From contig DGWK01000009.1 in assembly GCA_002395235.1 (NCBI GenBank), positions 10,474-57,481 of the forward strand: a stretch of 47,008 nt of DNA, read 5' to 3'. The notes under the pieces were generated by a model. The model ran no database searches. It was given only the letters and a program-made list of their open reading frames with translations, and was not told the DNA's origin. A program made the translations under genes and the position numbers. Positions 23,508 to 31,918 of this stretch are shown here, piece after piece (position 1 is the stretch's first letter; every line of letters begins with the position of its first letter). The DNA comes from Lachnospiraceae bacterium UBA4260 (lineage in GTDB: Bacteria; Bacillota; Clostridia; Lachnospirales; Lachnospiraceae).

Positions 23508-24728
23508 ATGTCCATGGAATATATCGAAATAACAGAGAAGACTGTGGATGACGCTATTACCACAGCCTGCCAGAGATTGTCTGTGACCAGCAATCGACTG
23601 GATTATATAATCGTACAGAAAGAAAAGTCCGGTTTTCTCGGAATCGGTGCAAAGCCTGCCATCATAAAGGCCAGAGTCAAGGACGGCGCCGCGCAGGCAA
23701 TTCTTGAAGACGTGATCGGCAAGGCAGAGAAGAAAGTACAGAAAGATCTCGCTGCCAAGACCGCCAAGACCGCCGAGAAGAAGGAAGAAACTGCTTCTGC
23801 TCCCGCATCCGGGACAGAGCAGAAAGCTCCGGTAAAGCCCGAGAAGGAAGCCAAAGCGGAAAAGAAAGAGGCAGAGAAGGCTGAAAAGAGCGAGAAAAAA
23901 GAGCTGAAGGACAAGGAAAAGGAGAATAAGAAGACAAACAAGAAGAACAAGAAAAAGTCTTCCGCTCCCAAAAAGTCCGAGGCAGCGGCAGAGCCCGCCC
24001 AGGCAGCTCCTCAGAGCGAGGAAAAAGCAGCCCCTGCTCCCAGGAAGAAGGCAGTGATTCCCCAGCTCACCGACGAGAAGATCGCCGAGGTAAAGAAGGC
24101 CGCGCATGATTTTCTTGTAGGCGTCTTCGCTACCATGGATATGGATGTGGAGATCACCGAGGACTATCAGAAAGAGACAGGAATCCTCACCGTAAATATG
24201 GAAGGGGACGACATGGGCGTTCTGATCGGAAAGAGAGGACAGACTCTCGATTCCCTTCAGTATCTCGTATCTCTGGTAGTGAATAAGGATGTAGACGGCT
24301 ACATCCATGTCAAGGCTGACACCGAGAATTACAGGGAGAGAAGAAAGAAGACTCTTGAGAATCTTGCCAAGAATATCGCATTCAAGGTAAAGAGGACAAG
24401 ACAGCCTGTAGCACTCGAGCCCATGAATCCTTATGAGAGAAGGATCATCCATTCCGCACTGCAGAATGAGAAGTACATCACCACTTACAGCGAAGGCGAG
24501 GAGCCTTATCGCAAGGTTGTAGTAGCTCTCAAGAAGGATGAGAACGGCGAAGATCTGCTGGTGGAGGAGCGTCCTTCCAAGGGCGGCCGCGGCAGAAACG
24601 GCAAAGGAAGAAACGGCCGCGGAGGAAGAAGGGGACGCGATTTCCGCGGATCCAAGGAAAGCCGCCGCGGAACTGACAATGCTGCTGAGTTTGATAATGA
24701 AGCAGATCATCAGTCCGACGCTGAATGA
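23508..24728 (+). CDS. khpB: RNA-binding protein Jag/KhpB with long charged linker and Arg/Gly tail
   Basis: A 406-residue protein with Jag_N (about 1-55, LDYIIVQKEKSGFLGIGAKP), a low-complexity Lys/Glu/Ala/Pro linker (about 70-185), a KH domain (about 200-275, GVLIGKRGQTLDSLQYLVSL with the GxxG loop) and R3H (about 290-345, QPVALEPMNPYERRIIHSAL). It ends in a tail rich in Arg and Gly (GGRGRNGKGRNGRGGRRGRD), not a usual part of the family as I know it. KhpB binds RNA and affects cell division and elongation in Firmicutes. It is coupled to yidC. Confidence 0.93.
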   Translation: MSMEYIEITEKTVDDAITTACQRLSVTSNRLDYIIVQKEKSGFLGIGAKPAIIKARVKDGAAQAILEDVIGKAEKKVQKDLAAKTAKTAEKKEETASAPASGTEQKAPVKPEKEAKAEKKEAEKAEKSEKKELKDKEKENKKTNKKNKKKSSAPKKSEAAAEPAQAAPQSEEKAAPAPRKKAVIPQLTDEKIAEVKKAAHDFLVGVFATMDMDVEITEDYQKETGILTVNMEGDDMGVLIGKRGQTLDSLQYLVSLVVNKDVDGYIHVKADTENYRERRKKTLENLAKNIAFKVKRTRQPVALEPMNPYERRIIHSALQNEKYITTYSEGEEPYRKVVVALKKDENGEDLLVEERPSKGGRGRNGKGRNGRGGRRGRDFRGSKESRRGTDNAAEFDNEADHQSDAE

Positions 24729-24746
24729 TCGTAAAATGAAATTAAG

Positions 24747-24785
24747 GGCCGGTACACTTACAAGATAAGTGTCCGGCTCTTTCTT
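24747..24785 (+). terminator. terminator after khpB
   Basis: GGCCGGTACACTTA and TAAGTGTCCGGCT form a stem (one bulge) followed by CTTTCTTTTATTTT. It closes the rpmH-khpB unit. Confidence 0.8.
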
Positions 24786-24875
24786 TTATTTTGAGATTAT
24801 TGTATTCTGAGTTGTAATAAAACAGAAGATGTCCAAAAAGGGATGTTTTCTATATTTTGGAAAGGGTTAACAGCT

Positions 24876-26324
24876 ATGGCTCTTATCTATGATCACCTGC
24901 AGAATGATACCATCGCGGCCATCGCGACTGCGATGTCAGAGGCCGGAATCGGAATTATCAGGATCAGCGGTCCGGATGCGGCGGCTATAGGATCTGCGCT
25001 GTATCGCACTCCTAAGAGGAACAGGACACAGATCGCTCAGTGGAGACCAGGTACGATCCGGTTCGGCTATATAGTGGAGACCGATGAGAAGGGAAACGAA
25101 AGCCTCATCGATGAGGTCATGCTCTCCTGGATGAAGAGTCCTCACAGTTATACGACGGAGGATACTGTGGAGATCAACACGCACGGCGGTATGTTCCTGA
25201 TGAACCGGATTCTGGAACTGGTCCTGAAGTGCGGCGCCAGGATGGCGGAGCCCGGTGAGTTTACCAAGAGAGCTTTTCTCGGCGGAAGGATCGATCTGGC
25301 CAGGGCGGAGGCTGTCATGGACCTGATTTCCTCCGGAAACGAATTTGCCAGAAAGACCTCTGCCGCGCAGCTGGAAGGCGCGGTCTCTGCCAGGATCAAA
25401 GAGCTTCGGGAGAAGATCCTCTATGAGATCGCTTTTATTGAATCGGCGCTGGACGATCCCGAGAATTACAGTCTGGACGGCTATCCCGACAGACTCATGG
25501 AAACCTGTCGGGGACTGGAAAAAGAGATGCGCTCTCTTCTCTCCCACGCCGAGGAAGGCAGGATTCTCAAAGAGGGAATCAGAACAGCCATAGTCGGTAG
25601 GCCCAATGTGGGAAAATCTTCTCTTCTCAACCATCTGGCCGGCGAAGAGAGGGCCATTGTGACGGAAATCGAGGGAACGACCAGGGACACGCTCAGCGAG
25701 ACAGTCAGGGTGGGCGGCGTACTTCTGCATCTGACAGATACGGCCGGCATCCGGCAGACCGAGGATAAAGTCGAGCAGATCGGCGTTCACAGGGCGCAGC
25801 AGGCGCTGGACAGCGCAGACCTGATCCTGTTCGTGATCGACAGTTCCAGAGCTCTGTCCATGGAAGATGAGGAGATCGCGGAGAGAATTATCGGCAAAAT
25901 GCAGGAGGGCAAGAAATGTATCCTTCTCATGAATAAGACCGACCTGACCTGTCTGGTGCAGGAAGAGGCCGTAAGGGACCTGTTCACATCCAAGGGCGCA
26001 GACTGTCCGGCAATCCTCTACAGTTCCCTGCAGACCGGAGAAGGCATGGAAGAACTCGGAGAGTATGTCTCCGGTCTCTTCCATACGGGGGAGATCGCGG
26101 AGAAGAACGAAATATTTATCAGTAATCTCAGACATAAGAATGCGGTAAAGGAAGCTCTTGAGTCCATCTGTCTTGTGGAGGACAGCATCGAGAACGGGAT
26201 GAGCGAGGACTTCTTCTCCATTGACCTCATGAACGCTTACCGTGTGCTCGGCACTATTTTGGGAGAAGCTGTGGAGGACGATCTGGTGGAAGAAATCTTC
26301 TCCAAATTCTGTTTGGGAAAGTAA
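24876..26324 (+). CDS. mnmE: tRNA modification GTPase MnmE
   Basis: A 482-residue GTPase that with MnmG installs cmnm5 on wobble uridine 34. Seen: N-terminal DTIAAIATAMSEAGIGIIRISG (folate-binding), helical domain, G1 GRPNVGKSSLLN (about residue 228), G2 TTRD, G3 DTAGIRQT, G4 NKTD, and the C-terminal FCLGK with the catalytic-site Cys. The ATG at 24876 (AAAGGG 10 bases upstream) matches the family start; an ATG at 24843 would add eleven unrelated residues. Confidence 0.96.
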   Translation: MALIYDHLQNDTIAAIATAMSEAGIGIIRISGPDAAAIGSALYRTPKRNRTQIAQWRPGTIRFGYIVETDEKGNESLIDEVMLSWMKSPHSYTTEDTVEINTHGGMFLMNRILELVLKCGARMAEPGEFTKRAFLGGRIDLARAEAVMDLISSGNEFARKTSAAQLEGAVSARIKELREKILYEIAFIESALDDPENYSLDGYPDRLMETCRGLEKEMRSLLSHAEEGRILKEGIRTAIVGRPNVGKSSLLNHLAGEERAIVTEIEGTTRDTLSETVRVGGVLLHLTDTAGIRQTEDKVEQIGVHRAQQALDSADLILFVIDSSRALSMEDEEIAERIIGKMQEGKKCILLMNKTDLTCLVQEEAVRDLFTSKGADCPAILYSSLQTGEGMEELGEYVSGLFHTGEIAEKNEIFISNLRHKNAVKEALESICLVEDSIENGMSEDFFSIDLMNAYRVLGTILGEAVEDDLVEEIFSKFCLGK

Positions 26325-26326
26325 AT

Positions 26327-26358
26327 GCGGCGAAGCGGCTCGTTCCGCGAGCCTTAAC
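26327..26358. repeat. short intergenic hairpin repeat, copy C
   Basis: GCGGCGAAGCGGCTCG then CGCGAGCCTTAAC, three bases after the mnmE stop and just before the mnmG ribosome site. Stem GGCTCG (26337-26342) with CGAGCC (26348-26353). Confidence 0.75.
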
Positions 26359-26373
26359 AGGAAAGGACAAAAT

Positions 26374-28332
26374 ATGGAATACCATATCGATACACAGGTG
26401 TGTGTGATCGGAGCCGGCCACGCCGGAGTCGAGGCCGCGCTGGCCTGCAGCCGGCTCGGACTTAAGACCGTGATCTTTACAATGAATGTGGACAGCATCG
26501 CCATGATGCCATGCAATCCGCACATCGGAGGATCCTCAAAGGGCCATCTGGTCAGGGAGATCGATGCCCTGGGCGGCGAGATGGGCAAAAATATAGATAA
26601 GACTTTCATCCAGTCCAAGATGCTCAATGTCTCCAAGGGCCCGGCCGTCCACTCTCTCAGGACGCAGGCCGATAAGGCGGAATACTCCAAGGCTATGAGG
26701 CAGGTGCTGGAGAGCCAGGAGAATCTGACGATCCGCCAGGCGGAGGTCACTGAAATTCTTACGGAAGGCAGGAAAGCCATCGGCGTAAGAATCCATACCG
26801 GCACTGTCTACAGATGTGAGGCGGCGATCATCTGCACCGGCACTTATCTCAACGCCAGGTGTCTGGTCGGTGAATCCATCACAGAGACAGGTCCCAGCGG
26901 CATGCAGAGATCGACCGGCCTCAAGGATTCCCTCAACGGGATCGGCATTCCGCTCCGCAGATTTAAGACAGGAACGCCGGCCAGAATGGACGGCAGGACT
27001 CTGGATTACTCCAAGATGACGATCCAGGAGGGAGACAAGGTCGTGATCCCCTTCTCCTATTCCACGGATCCCGCTGACGTCCAGATCGAGCAGGTCCCCT
27101 GCTACCTGACTTATACCAATGAGGAGACCCATACGATCATCCGCCAAAATATAGACCGCTCTCCCATCTATGCCGGAATCATAGAGGGAACCGGACCCAG
27201 ATACTGCCCTTCCATTGAGGACAAGGTAGTTAAATTTGCGGAAAAGACAAGACACCAGGTCTTCATCGAACCCGAGGGACGCGGCACCAATGAAGTCTAT
27301 GTGGACGGCATGTCCTCTTCTATGCCGGACGATGTCCAGCAGAGAATGTACAGGACGGTCCCCGGTCTCGAGAACTGTGTGATCGTCAAGAATGCCTATG
27401 CCATCGAATATGACTGCATTAATGCAAATCTGCTCAAACTCACACTTGAGACAAGAGATGTGGACGGACTCTTCTGCGCCGGCCAGTTCAACGGAAGCAG
27501 CGGCTATGAAGAAGCGGCGGCGCAGGGACTCATGGCGGGAATAAACGCAGCTATGAAGATCATGGGCAAGGAGCCTCTGGTGCTCAAGCGCTCAGAAGCC
27601 TATATCGGCGTACTGATCGACGATCTGGTGACAAAGGACAACAGAGAGCCCTACAGAATGATGACCTCTCGCGCCGAGTACAGACTGCTGCTCAGGCAGG
27701 ACAACGCAGACCTTCGTCTGCGCAAGTACGGATACAGGGTCGGTCTCATCAGTCAGGAGCAGTACGATCATGTCTGCGAAAAGGAAAAGATGATCGAGAA
27801 GGAGATCCAGAGACTTAAGAATATTCGGATCGGCGCGGCCAGGGAGAACCAGGAATATCTGCGCGCCCATAATTCCGCTGATCTCAAGACAGCCTGCAGT
27901 CTGGCGGAGCTCATGTGCAGACCGGAACTCGGCTATGAACAGGTCGCCGGGCTCGATCCCGACAGAAAGCCTCTTCCGAAGGAAGTAACGGAGCAGGTAG
28001 AGATCAATATCCGCTACGAGGGCTATATTGCCAGACAGAGAAGACAGGTGGAACAGTTTGAGAAGATGGAGAATCGAAAGATTCCCGAGAAGATCGACTA
28101 TGACGATGTGGGGAGCCTGCGCCTTGAGGCGAGGCAGAAACTGAAGGAATTCAGGCCTTCTTCCATCGGGCAGGCCGGCCGCCTGTCGGGCGTGACGCCT
28201 GCCGACGTCGCTGTTCTCCTGATCTATCTGGAAAAGTTCAGAGCACAGTTTAATTCGGGACAAATGACAGGAGCAGGAACAGAATCAAATACCGAAATGA
28301 GAACAGAAAGAAAGGATTCGTCCAATGACTGA
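26374..28332 (+). CDS. mnmG: tRNA uridine-5-carboxymethylaminomethyl modification enzyme MnmG
   Basis: A 652-residue FAD-binding partner of MnmE. Seen: VCVIGAGHAGVEAALACSRL (FAD Rossmann motif, residue 10), NPHIGGSSKGHLVREIDALG, GTPARMDGRTLDYSKM, GQFNGSSGYEEAAAQGLMAG, and DNREPYRMMTSRAEYRLLLR. The C-terminal helical domain ends in an Asn/Thr-rich tail. AGGAAAGGACAAAAT precedes the ATG. The stop overlaps the rsmG start by eight bases. Confidence 0.97.
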   Translation: MEYHIDTQVCVIGAGHAGVEAALACSRLGLKTVIFTMNVDSIAMMPCNPHIGGSSKGHLVREIDALGGEMGKNIDKTFIQSKMLNVSKGPAVHSLRTQADKAEYSKAMRQVLESQENLTIRQAEVTEILTEGRKAIGVRIHTGTVYRCEAAIICTGTYLNARCLVGESITETGPSGMQRSTGLKDSLNGIGIPLRRFKTGTPARMDGRTLDYSKMTIQEGDKVVIPFSYSTDPADVQIEQVPCYLTYTNEETHTIIRQNIDRSPIYAGIIEGTGPRYCPSIEDKVVKFAEKTRHQVFIEPEGRGTNEVYVDGMSSSMPDDVQQRMYRTVPGLENCVIVKNAYAIEYDCINANLLKLTLETRDVDGLFCAGQFNGSSGYEEAAAQGLMAGINAAMKIMGKEPLVLKRSEAYIGVLIDDLVTKDNREPYRMMTSRAEYRLLLRQDNADLRLRKYGYRVGLISQEQYDHVCEKEKMIEKEIQRLKNIRIGAARENQEYLRAHNSADLKTACSLAELMCRPELGYEQVAGLDPDRKPLPKEVTEQVEINIRYEGYIARQRRQVEQFEKMENRKIPEKIDYDDVGSLRLEARQKLKEFRPSSIGQAGRLSGVTPADVAVLLIYLEKFRAQFNSGQMTGAGTESNTEMRTERKDSSND

Positions 28333-29059
28333 AAGCATCAAGCAGGACTTTATTAAAAATGCCGAGGAGATCGGAATCAGCATTGATGAAAGAATGCTCT
28401 CTTCCTTTGATACTTATTATAAGAATTTGCTGGAGTGGAATGCCGTCATGAACCTGACGGCAATCACAGAAGAAAAGGATGTCTACGAGAAACACTTCCT
28501 GGACAGTCTGACAATCACAAAAATTGTTTCACGTGAAACATTAGATCGAGGACTTACTCTTCTCGACATGGGAACCGGTGCCGGTTTTCCCGGACTGCCG
28601 ATCGCCATCGTATTTCCTAATGTCAAAGTCGTTCTCATGGATTCACTGAACAAGAGAATCAAATTCCTTGAAGATACGGTACAAAAGCTTGGCCTGACCA
28701 ATGTTACCTGTATTCATGCGAGGGCGGAAGAACTGGCCAGAAACAAGAACTACAGGGAGAAGCAGGATATCTGTTGTTCAAGAGCTGTTGCTAATCTGGC
28801 CACTCTGTCCGAGTACTGTCTTCCTTTCGTGAAAAAGGGCGGATTTTTCATCTCTTATAAGACGGAAGCAGTGCAGATGGAAATCGACCAGAGCAAAAAG
28901 GCGGTCAAAGTGCTCGGAGGTGACAACGCAGAGACAGTATTTTTCACTCTTCCTGGAACAGATTATCAGAGATCTCTTGTTAAAATTGAAAAAGCAAGCG
29001 CTACGCCTTCCAAATACCCCCGAAAGGCGGGAACGCCCGGGAAAGAACCTATCAAGTGA
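28325..29059 (+). CDS. rsmG: 16S rRNA (guanine527-N7)-methyltransferase
   Basis: A 244-residue SAM-dependent enzyme that methylates G527 of 16S rRNA; loss gives low-level streptomycin resistance in other bacteria. Seen: YYKNLLEWNAVMNLTAITE, HFLDSL, LLDMGTGAGFPGLPIAIVFP (SAM site), SLNKRIKFLE, CCSRAVANL. A perfect parS site lies inside the gene and encodes IVSRETL. The C-terminal ~20 residues are a Lys/Pro-rich tail. It overlaps mnmG. Confidence 0.95.
   Translation: MTESIKQDFIKNAEEIGISIDERMLSSFDTYYKNLLEWNAVMNLTAITEEKDVYEKHFLDSLTITKIVSRETLDRGLTLLDMGTGAGFPGLPIAIVFPNVKVVLMDSLNKRIKFLEDTVQKLGLTNVTCIHARAEELARNKNYREKQDICCSRAVANLATLSEYCLPFVKKGGFFISYKTEAVQMEIDQSKKAVKVLGGDNAETVFFTLPGTDYQRSLVKIEKASATPSKYPRKAGTPGKEPIK
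28525..28540. promoter_or_regulatory. parS centromere site 1
   Basis: TGTTTCACGTGAAACA, a perfect match to the known 16-bp ParB-binding site, inside rsmG. Confidence 0.95.
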
Positions 29060-29125
29060 ACCATCGCGCGAATGCAAATTGCTGCCGCCACGCTTCATAG
29101 ATTTAATAGATGTCATGTGTTATAG

Positions 29126-29154
29126 TTATCTCAGAGGTTTTTCCTCTGAGATAA
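29126..29154 (+). terminator. 12-bp perfect hairpin after rsmG
   Basis: TTATCTCAGAGG-TTTTT-CCTCTGAGATAA, followed by TTGCATTT. The stem is strong but the T-run is short; it probably ends the mnmE-rsmG transcript. The remaining part of the 170-bp gap shows nothing else clear. Confidence 0.6.
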
Positions 29155-29229
29155 TTGCATTTATGACCGCGTTTCATACATCGCTCAAACTGCGGGATTG
29201 AAAATTTACGAAAATAATGGAGGAGAATT

Positions 29230-29754
29230 ATGGGTAAATTTAAAAATATGAGGTATATCGCATTCTGTTTGATCACGACTTTTGCTCTGGCTATGGCTCT
29301 GACAGCCTGCGGAAATAAGAAAGACAGTCCGGAACAGACCGGGGAGACGGAAGAAACTGATGTCAAGAGTGTTCCGGATGCTGCAGATGAGACTTCAGAA
29401 ACAGCATCAGCCTCGGCCGATGTAAAGATTGATTATAAGACCTCGGAGCTTTACAGCCGCGAGGATATGGACGCCGCGATTAAAAAGATCCTTGCGGAGT
29501 TTAATACCTGGGAAGGCTGCACGCTCTATGAGATCAGCTATACGGATGATCAGAAGTGCACCGACAATCTCAGCTATATTAGAACTCTGAATACGGACAA
29601 GAAGTATGACGAATGTATCGTCTTTACCAGCAATTTCCATTCTCCCAAGGAGGGAGGCGGCGCCTGGGAGCCGGACTATGATTATGAGAATTGGGAATGG
29701 TATCTGGGAAGAGTCAAAGGCGAGGACTGGGAGCTTCTGACCTGGGGATACTGA
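29230..29754 (+). CDS. predicted lipoprotein, unknown function
   Basis: A 174-residue secreted lipoprotein: signal peptide ending in lipobox-like LTAC (about residue 22), an acidic Glu/Thr/Ser/Ala-rich linker (about 28-65), then a compact domain with YSREDMDAAIKKILAEFNTWEGCTLY, DKKYDECIVFTSNFHSP and an aromatic end, NWEWYLGRVKGEDWELLTWGY in pieces. I do not recognise a named family with certainty. GGAGG lies 7 bases upstream of the ATG. It sits between rsmG and parA, a place normally without such a gene, only 22 bp before parA. Confidence 0.8.
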   Translation: MGKFKNMRYIAFCLITTFALAMALTACGNKKDSPEQTGETEETDVKSVPDAADETSETASASADVKIDYKTSELYSREDMDAAIKKILAEFNTWEGCTLYEISYTDDQKCTDNLSYIRTLNTDKKYDECIVFTSNFHSPKEGGGAWEPDYDYENWEWYLGRVKGEDWELLTWGY

Positions 29755-29776
29755 TTGATACTGAATGGAGATAATT

Positions 29777-30550
29777 ATGGGAAAGATTATAGCGGTTGCA
29801 AATCAAAAAGGCGGCGTCGGCAAGACGACAACGGCAATCAACCTCTCTGCCGCACTTGCACAGGAAGGAAAGAAAATCCTTGTCGTAGACATAGACCCTC
29901 AGGGAAACTGCACCAGCGGGTTCGGCATTGACAAGAACAAACAGGAAAATACAGTCTATGAACTTCTTCTGGATGACTGCACGATCAATGAATGTATCAT
30001 CAGGGGAATCCTGGACGGCATCGATCTGATCGCGGCCAATGTCAATCTGGCAGCTTCGGAGATCGAACTGATCGGAATTCCCAGAAAAGAGTTCATTCTC
30101 AGAGACGCGCTGGATTATATCAGAGATGATTATGACTATATTATTATGGACTGTCCTCCCTCACTCAATATTTTGACAGTCAACGCCATGGTGGCGGCGG
30201 ATTCCGTGATCGTGCCCATTCAGTGCGAATACTACGCGCTGGAGGGACTGAGCCAGCTGATCCACACCATCAATCTGGTAAAGGCCAGACTGAACAGGAA
30301 ACTGGATATAGAGGGAATCGTATTCACAATGTTTGATGCGAGGACTAATCTCTCCGCCCAGGTGGTTGAGAATGTCAAAGAGCATGTGGAACAGCACATC
30401 TACGAAACGGTCATACCCAGAAATATCCGCCTGGCGGAAGCGCCCAGCTACGGAGAGCCGATCACGGTGTATGACAAAAGATCGTCCGGCGCAGAGGCTT
30501 ACAGAGCACTTGCCAAAGAAGTGATCGAAAAGGATTCGGTGAGTAACTGA
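29777..30550 (+). CDS. parA: chromosome partitioning ATPase ParA/Soj
   Basis: A 257-residue deviant Walker ATPase: IAVANQKGGVGKTTTAINLS (deviant Walker A with the signature Lys), VVDIDPQGNCTSGFG, YIIMDCPPSLNILTVNA. It binds DNA non-specifically and acts with ParB at parS to segregate origins and regulate DnaA. The ATG at 29777 has GGAG 8 bases upstream; an in-frame ATG at 29765 overlaps that site's upstream side. Confidence 0.96.
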   Translation: MGKIIAVANQKGGVGKTTTAINLSAALAQEGKKILVVDIDPQGNCTSGFGIDKNKQENTVYELLLDDCTINECIIRGILDGIDLIAANVNLAASEIELIGIPRKEFILRDALDYIRDDYDYIIMDCPPSLNILTVNAMVAADSVIVPIQCEYYALEGLSQLIHTINLVKARLNRKLDIEGIVFTMFDARTNLSAQVVENVKEHVEQHIYETVIPRNIRLAEAPSYGEPITVYDKRSSGAEAYRALAKEVIEKDSVSN

Positions 30551-30631
30551 TAAATGATTTCCCTGCTTTGATCGTCAGATCAGAAGCGCAAATTCAGAGC
30601 ATATACTAAGATAGAGGGGTAAAAAGAAAGA

Positions 30632-31825
30632 ATGGCGAGAAAACACGGCGGTTTAGGAAGAGGTCTGGACGCCTTAATCCCTATGAGGGAAGAAGTTGAA
30701 CAAGCGATGAAGTCGGCAGACTCAGACAGCGTTGAGATTCTGTTTGCTGATGATGAGGAAGATTCTGAAGAATCATTTCCGAGTCTCTTTCCGGAAACAA
30801 GGAGAGAAAAAGATGTTTCACGCAAGGAAGTGAAAAATGTTTCACGTGAAACATCCGAAGAAAAAACAGAGAAACCTGAACAAGTCAGGCAGCTTCCGGA
30901 GAGCGACGAGAAGCAGGAACAAGAGAATAAGACTCCTAAGAGCCGGAAAACTAAGGGGCAAGATAATAAGAATCGGGACGCAAAAGAACAGCCGGAAGAG
31001 TCTTCCGACAGTCTTAAGAATGCCGTCATTGTGAGAATCTCTGAGGTAGAACCGAACAGGGAACAGCCCAGAAAGAAATTTGACGATGACAAGCTGGCGG
31101 AACTCTCCGAATCCATTAAGACCTATGGTCTCCTGCAGCCCATCCTGGTTCAAAAGAGAGAAGGTTACTATGAGATCATAGCCGGCGAGAGGCGCTGGAG
31201 AGCTGCTCTGAAAGCCGGGTTGAAAGAAATACCTGTAATCGTCAGGGACTATACGGAAAAGGAAATTCTGGAACTGTCGCTCGTCGAGAATATTCAGAGA
31301 GAAAACCTCAACCCTATTGAAGAAGCCTTAGCTTATAAGCGCCTCATGGATGAGTTCAACCTGGGACAGGAAGAAGTGGCGCAGCGGGTTTCCAAGAGCC
31401 GGTCCGCTGTGGCAAATTCACTCAGGCTCCTCAAGCTGGAAGAGAACGTTCAGAAGATGGTGATCGACGGCGAGATCAGTATGGGACATGCCAGAGCTCT
31501 TCTTCCCCTGGAAGATCCTGAGAAGCAGCTGTCGACGGCAAAGGAAATCGTAGACAAGAAACTCAGCGTGCGTGAGACGGAAAAGAAGGTCAAGGAAATC
31601 CTGAACAGCCGGGATGACACGGACACTAAAAAGCCCGAGACGAAGCAGCAGGAAGAAGATCCGAGTATCGCGATCATCTATAAGCAGATCGAGGAGAGAC
31701 TGCAGCAGACTCTGCATACCAAAGTCTCCATTCAGAGAAAGAGAAACGGCCACGGGAAACTGCTGATCGATTTCTACAACAGTGATGACCTTGATAAGAT
31801 CATCGACAAGCTGACGGATCACTGA
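30632..31825 (+). CDS. parB: chromosome partitioning protein ParB/Spo0J
   Basis: A 397-residue CTP-dependent clamp that loads at parS. Seen: N-terminal KHGGLGRGLDALIP, a long charged linker (about 20-125) that is longer than usual, ParB/sulfiredoxin-like domain with PNREQPRKKFDDDKLAELSE and ETIAGERRWRA-type motif (here IIAGERRWRAALKAG), NIQRENLNPIEEA, HTH VAQRVSKSRSAVANSLRLL, and a C-terminal dimer domain. A perfect parS lies within the linker. Confidence 0.95.
   Translation: MARKHGGLGRGLDALIPMREEVEQAMKSADSDSVEILFADDEEDSEESFPSLFPETRREKDVSRKEVKNVSRETSEEKTEKPEQVRQLPESDEKQEQENKTPKSRKTKGQDNKNRDAKEQPEESSDSLKNAVIVRISEVEPNREQPRKKFDDDKLAELSESIKTYGLLQPILVQKREGYYEIIAGERRWRAALKAGLKEIPVIVRDYTEKEILELSLVENIQRENLNPIEEALAYKRLMDEFNLGQEEVAQRVSKSRSAVANSLRLLKLEENVQKMVIDGEISMGHARALLPLEDPEKQLSTAKEIVDKKLSVRETEKKVKEILNSRDDTDTKKPETKQQEEDPSIAIIYKQIEERLQQTLHTKVSIQRKRNGHGKLLIDFYNSDDLDKIIDKLTDH
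30838..30853. promoter_or_regulatory. parS centromere site 2
   Basis: TGTTTCACGTGAAACA, perfect, within parB (encodes NVSRET). A half-match TGTTTCACG occurs 24 bases earlier (30814-30822). Confidence 0.95.
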
Positions 31826-31858
31826 ATAATGAAAAACGTAGGAAATTTATAAGAAACA

Positions 31859-31867
31859 TGGTATAAT
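31859..31867 (+). promoter_or_regulatory. extended -10 promoter for serS
   Basis: TGGTATAAT, a TG-extended perfect -10, 51 bases before the serS ATG; no good -35 is visible. No T-box leader fits in the gap. Confidence 0.55.
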
Positions 31868-31918
31868 ATTGCGCGCAGTAATGCAGTAATAAAGCCGGAA
31901 CAAGGAAGGTGACTGAAA

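Noticed and set aside
24936..26804. 622-codon open frame on the - strand across mnmE and mnmG
   Set aside because: It spans two certain genes on the other strand and shows no domain or ribosome site.
28525..28540. E-box-like CACGTG as operator for rsmG
   Set aside because: The full 16-mer is the canonical parS, which explains it next to parAB.
30814..30822. Third parS site in parB
   Set aside because: Only TGTTTCACG matches; the right half is CAAGGAA instead of TGAAACA.
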